From Bradyrhizobium manausense (GTDB taxonomy: Bacteria; Pseudomonadota; Alphaproteobacteria; Rhizobiales; Xanthobacteraceae), in contig NZ_JAFCJI010000002.1 of NCBI RefSeq assembly GCF_018131105.1, positions 434,001-498,000 on the forward strand: a DNA stretch of 64,000 nucleotides, in the 5' to 3' direction. Made by a program: the position numbers and the translations under genes. This document shows, one piece after another, positions 58,447 to 64,000 of the stretch (position 1 is its first letter; each line of letters opens with the position of its first letter). The notes under the pieces were generated by a model. The model was given only the letters and a program-made list of their open reading frames with translations. It made no database searches and was not told where the DNA came from.

Positions 58447-58489
58447 CGTCATTCCGGGGCGCGACGCAGTCGCGAGCCCCGGGATGACG
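58447..58489. repeat. Short extragenic palindrome, family D
   Basis: CGTCATTCCGGGGCGCGACGC and, inverted, GCGAGCCCCGGGATGACG around CAGT: a 40-bp hairpin-forming element between murB and ddl, reduced relative to the family C element. Confidence 0.75.
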
Positions 58490-58490
58490 T

Positions 58491-59411
58491 TCACGCGGAA
58501 ACCCCGATCCGCTTGATTTCCCAGTGCAGTTCAATTCCGGAATTCGCCTTCACACGATCGCGCACGGTCTCACCCAGGGTCTCTATGTCCTGCGCGGTGG
58601 CATCACCGGTGTTGATCAGGAAATTGCAGTGCATCTCGGAGACCTGCGCGCCGCCGACGCGCAAGCCGCGACAGCCAGCAGCATCGACAAGTTTCCAGGC
58701 AGAATGGCCGGGCGGATTCTTGAAGGTCGAGCCGCCGGTCTTTTCGCGGATCGGCTGCGCGGTCTCGCGATGGTTTTGCACCTCCGCCATTCGTGCACGA
58801 ATCGCATCAGTGTCCCTGATTTCGCCGCGAAACTGGGCCGACGTGAAGATGATGGAGGGATCGACGCCGCTGTTGCGGTAGACGAATTTCATGTCGGCGT
58901 TGGAGAATACATGCTTCGTGCCGTCGCGCCCGACGCCGCGCGCCTCGATCAGCACGTCCTTGGTCTCGCCGCCATTGGCGCCGGCATTCATCCGCAGCGC
59001 GCCGCCGATCGTGCCGGGAATGCCGAAGTAGAATTCGAGCCCGCCGATGTTGGCACTGGCAGCGACTTCCGCCACACGCTTGTCGAGCGCGGCCGCACCT
59101 GCGGTGACGACATTTCCGCTCGCGCTCGCGTCGCCGAAGGCGCGCGGCGCAAGCCGGATCACCACACCGGCAATGCCGCCATCGCGCACGATGAGGTTAG
59201 AGCCGACGCCGACGACATAGACCGGCACGTCGCTCGCGAGATGCGCAAAGAAATAAGCGAGATCGTCCTCGTCCGCCGGCGTGAACAGCACCTGCGCCGG
59301 ACCGCCGACGCGAAACCAGGTCAGCTCGGCCAGCGACTGGTTCGCAAGCAGCCGGCCGCGCAGGTCCGGCATTGCGGCTTTGAGCTCGGGCGTGATGTCG
59401 GGAAAGCTCAC
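58491..59411 (-). CDS. murB: UDP-N-acetylenolpyruvoylglucosamine reductase
   Basis: 306 residues. FAD-binding MurB: LTWFRVGGPAQVLFTPADEDDL, YVVGVGSNLIVRDGGIAGVVIRL, LEFYFGIPGTIGGALRMNAGANGGETKDVL, and the C-terminal GGSTFKNPPGHSAWKLVDAAGCRGLRVGGAQVSEMHCNFLINTGDAT (Ser, Glu active-site region). Reduces UDP-GlcNAc-enolpyruvate to UDP-MurNAc with NADPH. Start lies 4 bp after the murC stop. Confidence 0.95.
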   Translation of the reverse strand: MSFPDITPELKAAMPDLRGRLLANQSLAELTWFRVGGPAQVLFTPADEDDLAYFFAHLASDVPVYVVGVGSNLIVRDGGIAGVVIRLAPRAFGDASASGNVVTAGAAALDKRVAEVAASANIGGLEFYFGIPGTIGGALRMNAGANGGETKDVLIEARGVGRDGTKHVFSNADMKFVYRNSGVDPSIIFTSAQFRGEIRDTDAIRARMAEVQNHRETAQPIREKTGGSTFKNPPGHSAWKLVDAAGCRGLRVGGAQVSEMHCNFLINTGDATAQDIETLGETVRDRVKANSGIELHWEIKRIGVSA

Positions 59412-59415
59412 CGCC

Positions 59416-60819
59416 CTACCCCAGCGCCTTCAGCTGGTCCGGCAGTGCATACGCCCACTGCGTGATGTTGCCGGCGCCGAGACACACGACGAGATCGCCG
59501 GACTTGGCGATTCCCTTGACGATGCCCGCGAGCTCCGGCGCCCCCGGCAGCGGGATCACCTCGCGATGGCCATGCGCGCGCAGGCCTGCGACGAAATGAT
59601 CGCGGTCGACGCCGTCGATCGGCGCCTCGCCCGCAGCATAGACGTCGGCGACAACAACCGCATCCGCATCGTTGAAGCAGGTGCAGAATTCCTCAAACAG
59701 CGATTGCAGGCGGGTGTAGCGGTGCGGCTGCACCACGGCGATGATCTTGCCGTTGGTGGATTCCCGCGCCGCCTTCAGCACCGCCGCGATCTCGACGGGG
59801 TGATGGCCGTAATCGTCGATCACGGTGACGCCGTTCCATTCACCTGTCTTGGTGAAGCGGCGCTTGACGCCGCCGAAGCCGGCGATCGCCTTGCGGATCG
59901 CGTCGTCAGACACGCCCAGCTCGCGCGCGACCGCAATCGCGGCCGTCGCGTTGGAGGCGTTGTGGCGGCCCGGCATCGGCAGCATCAAATCCGGAATCTC
60001 GTGCACATGACCTGTCTTGCGATCACGGAACGCGACCTTGAACTTCGAGCCACCGCCCATCGGGGTCAGATCGACGAACCGCACGTCGGCCTGCGGATTC
60101 TCGCCGTACGTAATGATGCGGCGATCCTCGATCTTGCCGACGAGGCTTTGCACGACGGGGTGATCGGTGCACATCACGGCAAAGCCGTAGAACGGCAGAT
60201 TCTCGACGAAATGGCGGAATGCGTCCTGTACGGCGTCAAACGTCTTGAAGTGGTCGAGATGCTCGGGATCGACATTGGTGACGATCGCGACATCGGTCGG
60301 CAGTTTCAGGAACGTGCCGTCGCTCTCGTCGGCCTCCACCACCATCCAGTCGCCGGCACCCAACCGCGCATTGGAACCGTACGCGTTGATGATGCCGCCG
60401 TTGATCACGGTGGGATCGAGGCCGCCGGCATCGAGCAGCGTTGCCACCATCGTCGTGGTCGTGGTCTTGCCGTGCGTACCGGCAATCGCGACGCAGCTCT
60501 TGAGCCGCATCAGCTCGGCCAGCATCTCGGCGCGGCGCACCACGGGAATGCGCCGCTCGCGCGCCGCCATCAATTCCGGATTGTCGCGCTTGATCGCGGT
60601 GGAGACCACGACGACCTCGGCACCGTCGACATTCTCGGCCTTGTGGCCCACGGAGACTTTTGCGCCCTTCTTGCGCAGACGGTCGAGATTGTAATTGTCG
60701 GAGGCGTCCGAACCCTGCACGGCGTAGCCGAGGTTGACCAGCACCTCGGCGATGCCGCTCATGCCGATCCCGCCGATCCCGACGAAGTGGATGGGTCCGA
60801 TCTCGCGCGGCAGTCTCAT
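59416..60819 (-). CDS. murC: UDP-N-acetylmuramate--L-alanine ligase
   Basis: 467 residues. Mur ligase: IGPIHFVGIGGIGMSGIAEVLVNLGYAVQGSDAS (N-terminal UDP domain), CVAIAGTHGKTTTTTMVATLLDAGGLDPTVINGGIINAYGSNARLG (ATP P-loop), DESDGTFLKL, and DDYGHHPVEIAAVLKAARE. Adds L-Ala to UDP-MurNAc. Between murG and murB on the minus strand. Confidence 0.96.
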   Translation of the reverse strand: MRLPREIGPIHFVGIGGIGMSGIAEVLVNLGYAVQGSDASDNYNLDRLRKKGAKVSVGHKAENVDGAEVVVVSTAIKRDNPELMAARERRIPVVRRAEMLAELMRLKSCVAIAGTHGKTTTTTMVATLLDAGGLDPTVINGGIINAYGSNARLGAGDWMVVEADESDGTFLKLPTDVAIVTNVDPEHLDHFKTFDAVQDAFRHFVENLPFYGFAVMCTDHPVVQSLVGKIEDRRIITYGENPQADVRFVDLTPMGGGSKFKVAFRDRKTGHVHEIPDLMLPMPGRHNASNATAAIAVARELGVSDDAIRKAIAGFGGVKRRFTKTGEWNGVTVIDDYGHHPVEIAAVLKAARESTNGKIIAVVQPHRYTRLQSLFEEFCTCFNDADAVVVADVYAAGEAPIDGVDRDHFVAGLRAHGHREVIPLPGAPELAGIVKGIAKSGDLVVCLGAGNITQWAYALPDQLKALG

Positions 60820-60941
60820 GCTCTGTTCCCTGACCTTGCCGCCGGAAAAGGGCGGCGTCTGGCGAAGGTCACGGCCAAATCAGCCGCGCCGTTCCTACTG
60901 GATGCCCCGCTTTGGAAGACGAAGACAAGGGCTTTTTCGCG

Positions 60942-62042
60942 TCAGATTCCAGCGACTTTGACCACGAGATCGGCCAGCCGTTCGGCGGCATCGAGCCGAC
61001 CTGCCGCCTTTGCCGCGGCAGCCATCGTGGCAAGGCGCGCGGGCTCGGCAGCAAAAGCGGAGATCTCGGACGCCAGCCGGTCCGAGGTGAATTCGGTCTG
61101 CGGGATGCGGATGGCGCCGTCGACCTTGGCCAGCACGCCGGCATTGGCGAACTGGTCCTGGTCGATCGCGCCCGGCAGCGGCACCAGGATCGAGGGCCGG
61201 CCGATCGCGGCGAGCTCGGCGACGGTGCCCGCGCCGGAGCGCGATACCACGAGATGATTGGAGGCGAGCCGCGCCGGCAGATCCGTGAAGAACGGCGCCA
61301 GTTCGGCTTTGATCTTGAGCTTGTCGTAGACCGCGCGCACGCGGGTCATGTCCTCGTCGCGGACCTGCTGCGTCAGGACAAGCCGGCTCCACAGCGCGGG
61401 CTCGAGCCGCTCGATCGCGCCGGGCACGATGTCGGCCATGATGCGCGCCCCCTGGCTGCCGCCGACGACGAGCAGGCGCAATGGGCCATTCACCTCAGGT
61501 ACGGCATATGGCACAGCCGCTGCGGCAAGCACGGCCGGCCGCATCGGCGTGCCGACCGTCGTGGTCTTGCCCGCCAACGCCGGATCGCGATCGAGCACGC
61601 CCGGCAACGACGTTGCAATGGCCTGAACACGACTCGACAGGAAACGGTTGGCACGGCCGAGCACGGCATTGGCGTCGTGGATGATGCTGGGCACGCCGGC
61701 GAATTTTGCCGCAACCAGCGGCGGCAAGGTCGGATAGCCGCCGAAGCCGATGACAGCAACGGGCTTCAATCGCTTGATCAGGCGGTACGCAGAGAGCGTT
61801 CCCGTCGCAAGCGTCAGGCCGGCATAGGCGAGCTGCAATGGATTGCGTCCGCGCGCGGTCTCACTCGCAACGACGTCGATCATGTCCTTGCTGAACAGCC
61901 CGCTATAGCGCAGCGCGCGGTCATCGGTGACCAGCCGCACGCGAAAGCCGCGCCGGATCAGTTCGACGCCGAGCGCCTCGGCCGGAAACAGATGCCCGCC
62001 GGTGCCGCCCGCGGCGAGAAGAATCAAGGGGGAGGTGTCCAT
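60942..62042 (-). CDS. murG: UDP-GlcNAc:lipid I GlcNAc-transferase MurG
   Basis: 366 residues, GT28. LILLAAGGTGGHLFPAEALGVELIRRG (the N-terminal G-loop), PVAVIGFGGYPTLPPLVAAKFAGVPSIIHDANAVLGRANRFLS, LLVVGGSQGARIMADIVPGAIERL, and SRSGAGTVAELAAIGRPSILVPLPGAIDQDQFANAGVLAKVDGA. Membrane-associated on the cytoplasmic face; forms lipid II. ATG preceded by AAAAGGG. The 122-bp gap to murC is unusual for this cluster. Confidence 0.96.
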   Translation of the reverse strand: MDTSPLILLAAGGTGGHLFPAEALGVELIRRGFRVRLVTDDRALRYSGLFSKDMIDVVASETARGRNPLQLAYAGLTLATGTLSAYRLIKRLKPVAVIGFGGYPTLPPLVAAKFAGVPSIIHDANAVLGRANRFLSSRVQAIATSLPGVLDRDPALAGKTTTVGTPMRPAVLAAAAVPYAVPEVNGPLRLLVVGGSQGARIMADIVPGAIERLEPALWSRLVLTQQVRDEDMTRVRAVYDKLKIKAELAPFFTDLPARLASNHLVVSRSGAGTVAELAAIGRPSILVPLPGAIDQDQFANAGVLAKVDGAIRIPQTEFTSDRLASEISAFAAEPARLATMAAAAKAAGRLDAAERLADLVVKVAGI

Positions 62043-62068
62043 AACAGCCCTTTTACAGGGCCTCCGCC

Positions 62069-62146
62069 GTCATTGCGAGCGCAGCGAAGCAATCCAGACT
62101 GCCCCGCGGAGGGATTCTGGATTGCTTCGCTGCGCTCGCAATGACG
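62069..62146. repeat. Extragenic palindromic element, family B
   Basis: Inverted CGTCATTGCGAGCGCAGCG / CGCTGCGCTCGCAATGACG with inner GCAATCCAGACTG and ATTCTGGATTGC arms. Lies between murG and ftsW within the transcribed dcw operon, so it would be in the mRNA; the arms are nearly perfect, unlike the copy at 46270. Confidence 0.88.
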
Positions 62147-62150
62147 AAAC

Positions 62151-63302
62151 CTACGCGTAGCTGCGCATCGCGTCGGCGCGGCCGCTGGCTTCCACCTCGG
62201 TGCGTGGGCGCAACCGTGTCAACGCCAGCATCATGCCGACGCCATAGGAGAGCGACACGATCGACGAACCGCCGTAGGAAATGAAGGGCAACGTCATGCC
62301 CTTGGCGGGGATGAGCTGGAGGTTGACCGACATGTTGATCGCCGCCTGCACGCCGAACAGGATCGCAAGGCCGGACGCCGCGAACCGCGAGAACATGTCC
62401 TCATTGGCATAGGCGCGCGACAGGGTGCGGATCACGACGAAGGCGAACAGCGCCAGCATGGCGAGGCACAGGATGATGCCGAACTCTTCGGCGGCAACCG
62501 CGAACACGAAGTCGGTATGGCTGTCCGGCAGGCTGCGCTTGGCAATGCCCTCGCCCGGTCCGAGGCCGAACCAGCCGCCGTTGTAGAAGGCCTCCATCGC
62601 GGTATCGACCTGGAAGGTGTCGCCGGAGGCGGGATTCATGAAGCGCTTGATGCGGCCTGCGACGTGCGGAACGAACAGGTAGGCGCTGAACAGGCCGGCC
62701 GCGCCGAGGCCTGCGAGGCCGAACACCCAGATCATGCGCATGCCCGCGATGAAGAACAGCGAGCCCCACACCATCAGGATCAGCATGGTCTGGCCGAAGT
62801 CCGGCTCCATCACCAGCAGCGAGACCAGCATCAACAGCAGCACCAGCGCCATCGAGGTCGCCGGCATCTCCGGCCGCTTGGTCGATTCCGCGAACAGCCA
62901 GGCCGCGATGACGACGAAGGACGGCTTGGCGATTTCGGAGGCCTGGATATTGACGCCGAGCAGCGTGATCCAGCGCCGCGAGCCCTTCACCTCGGGACCG
63001 ACAGCGAGCGTCACCACGATCAGGATGATGCTGATCGTGAAGATGATCAGCGCGCTTCGCCTGATCGCGCGCGGCGACAGAAAGGAGACGCCGACCAGCA
63101 CCATGAAGGACGGCGCCAGGAACATCACGTGGCGGCTGAAGAAGTGGAAGGGATCGAGCCCGATGCGGGTCGCAACCGGCGGGCTCGCCGCCAGCGACAG
63201 GATGACGCCGGTCAGCATTAACACCAGGATCGCGCCGAGCAGCGGCTTGTCGACGGTCCACCACCACTCGGTAAAGGGGGTGCGTTCTTCACGGGAGAGC
63301 AT
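62151..63302 (-). CDS. ftsW: Cell-wall polymerase FtsW (SEDS family)
   Basis: 383 residues, about ten membrane segments. WWTVDKPLLGAILVLMLTGVILSLAAS, GSRRWITLLGVNIQASEIAKPSFVVIAAWLFAE, MEPDFGQTMLILMVW, the periplasmic loop PDSHTDFVFAVAAEEFG and C-terminal LQLIPAKGMTLPFISYGGSSIVSLSYGVGMMLAL. Septal peptidoglycan glycosyltransferase. Downstream of the small protein and murD. Confidence 0.95.
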   Translation of the reverse strand: MLSREERTPFTEWWWTVDKPLLGAILVLMLTGVILSLAASPPVATRIGLDPFHFFSRHVMFLAPSFMVLVGVSFLSPRAIRRSALIIFTISIILIVVTLAVGPEVKGSRRWITLLGVNIQASEIAKPSFVVIAAWLFAESTKRPEMPATSMALVLLLMLVSLLVMEPDFGQTMLILMVWGSLFFIAGMRMIWVFGLAGLGAAGLFSAYLFVPHVAGRIKRFMNPASGDTFQVDTAMEAFYNGGWFGLGPGEGIAKRSLPDSHTDFVFAVAAEEFGIILCLAMLALFAFVVIRTLSRAYANEDMFSRFAASGLAILFGVQAAINMSVNLQLIPAKGMTLPFISYGGSSIVSLSYGVGMMLALTRLRPRTEVEASGRADAMRSYA

Positions 63303-63391
63303 GGGCGGCCGCTTTCGGACAGAGGTCCGCCCATTGGTCGCCGAGGTTGGTTACCGGGGGGTTAAGAGAATAGATGAAGTTTTCGGGAGTG

Positions 63392-63504
63392 CGTGCCCCG
63401 GACGCAGCGCAGCGCCCTTGCGGTGCGCTGCAGGGCCCGGGGCCCATGCCGCTGGGTCCCGGCTCTGCGCAGCAGCGTTGCACGCTGCAGCGCGTCCGGG
63501 ACAC
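63392..63504. repeat. Extragenic palindromic element, family E
   Basis: Second copy of the element at 48572-48692, with GTGCCCCGGACGCAGCGCAGCG at one end and CGCGTCCGGGACACG at the other. Located between ftsW and the small membrane protein gene. Confidence 0.85.
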
Positions 63505-63524
63505 GAGACCTCGCGGGGTTGCCC

Positions 63525-63920
63525 CTATTCATAACTGATCGCGACATCCCCGGCGCGCTGATCGCGCTTGTAGACCTGGTCTGCCTCGGGAATGAAACCG
63601 ATCCTGACCGCCCGCTCGCTGCTCCAGGCGACGACGACATCAGGATGCCCGCGGACGCTGACGAAGGTCGGCGTGCTCTCGGGCGAGAATGTCCGGCCCC
63701 GCGGCACGATGCTGGCTTGAGTACTGTCGGGCACCGTCGCTCCGCACGACTTCCAGACCACGACAACCAACTGACTGCCACTTGGGGAGGCGAACAGCTT
63801 CTGGCGAACGACGCGGCATCCGCCGAATTGGTACATGACGCTGTCGATGAGGACGACGCAGAGAAAACCAATGGGAATGGCGAGAGCAGCGATAATTCCG
63901 ATCCAGCGCCGCCGCGACAT
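63525..63920 (-). CDS. Small membrane-anchored hypothetical protein in the dcw cluster
   Basis: 131 residues. One N-terminal membrane helix (WIGIIAALAIPIGFLCVVLI), then a soluble beta-rich region: CRVVRQKLFASPSGSQLVVVVWKSCGA...TVP, FSPESTPTFVSVRGHPDVVVAWSSERAVRIGFIPEA, and ending DVAISYE. Not recognised. Two cysteines could form a disulfide. It starts 2 bp after the murD stop and precedes ftsW, a place in the cluster usually without an extra gene, so it may be an inserted accessory gene. Confidence 0.7.
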   Translation of the reverse strand: MSRRRWIGIIAALAIPIGFLCVVLIDSVMYQFGGCRVVRQKLFASPSGSQLVVVVWKSCGATVPDSTQASIVPRGRTFSPESTPTFVSVRGHPDVVVAWSSERAVRIGFIPEADQVYKRDQRAGDVAISYE

Positions 63921-63922
63921 CC

Positions 63923-64000
63923 TTACACCACCGGCTTCACACCCGGCAGCGCCTGCACCAACTCGCGGAACTTGGTGCCGCGAATTTCGAAGTTGCGGTA
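63923..64000 (-). CDS. murD: MurD C-terminal fragment (gene continues beyond window)
   Basis: Only the last 25 residues are present, read on the minus strand: YRNFEIRGTKFRELVQALPG and GVKPVV before a TAA stop. The YxNFE.RG..FRELV end is characteristic of UDP-N-acetylmuramoylalanine-D-glutamate ligase. Its place upstream of ftsW-murG agrees. The rest of the gene lies to the right of the window. Confidence 0.8.
   Translation of the reverse strand, partial: YRNFEIRGTKFRELVQALPGVKPVV

Noticed and set aside
59281..61257. 658-codon plus-strand ORF opposite murB and murC
   Set aside because: Antisense shadow spanning two well-identified mur genes.

Overview
The window looks like chromosomal DNA of an alphaproteobacterium of the Bradyrhizobium/Nitrobacteraceae type. 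The evidence is high GC, the gene order murD-ftsW-murG-murC-murB-ddl-ftsQ-ftsA-ftsZ-lpxC-bamD-recN-ligA, the style of the family members (337-aa FtsQ, 597-aa FtsZ with a long linker, an Flp pilin, VCBS/RTX proteins), and extragenic palindromes of the kind scattered through bradyrhizobial genomes. I identified no rRNA, tRNA or CRISPR array. Species-level assignment is inference.

Layout. 1-4919: the 3' end of a UvrD/PcrA helicase gene, an orphan HicB-like gene, two secreted/envelope proteins (Cys-rich repeat, OmpA-like), then a probable lipid-related run (Mpo1/DUF962 protein, sugar-epimerase-like SDR, isoprenylcysteine-methyltransferase-like enzyme) and a small hypothetical. 5158-10949: a sorbosone-dehydrogenase-like beta-propeller, then a C4-acid locus in which a LysR gene and an aspartate dehydrogenase gene diverge from an MFS transporter and tartrate/D-malate dehydrogenase pair; the shared promoter region holds a perfect TTATA-N11-TATAA LysR-type box. 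10986-20781: a surface/secretion region with a TPR lipoprotein-like protein, a FecR-domain protein divergent from a 1810-residue FecR-VCBS-RTX protein, and two paralogous exported alpha/beta hydrolases, one carrying LysM. 21062-25478: an ABC-2 exporter, a glycine-zipper protein, an L,D-transpeptidase and an M28-type peptidase. 25712-31013: an acyl carrier protein and a fatty acyl-AMP ligase converging on an SGNH-like protein, an MBOAT acyltransferase and an 8-His desaturase, a candidate acyl-modification pathway. 31201-36317: GDPD, a membrane-fused spermidine-synthase-like protein and a phytoene-desaturase-like oxidoreductase.

36367-41057 is a complete 4.69-kb mobile element that can be delimited exactly: 19-bp perfect terminal inverted repeats flanked by an 8-bp target duplication (GACGAAGC). 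It carries an IS1-like transposase and six passenger genes: a ParA-type ATPase, a HigB-like toxin, a HigA-like antitoxin fused to a HExxH metallopeptidase, a P22-type antirepressor-domain protein, and two small proteins. It is richer in A/T than its surroundings and is the strongest candidate here for an undescribed system.

41317-46249 holds an orphan Flp pilin gene, prmA, a small protein, an M24 aminopeptidase P and a Bcr/CflA drug exporter. 46373-64000 is the division/cell-wall (dcw) cluster plus lpxC, bamD, recN and ligA, all on the minus strand, punctuated by extragenic palindromes and a strong terminator after ftsZ.
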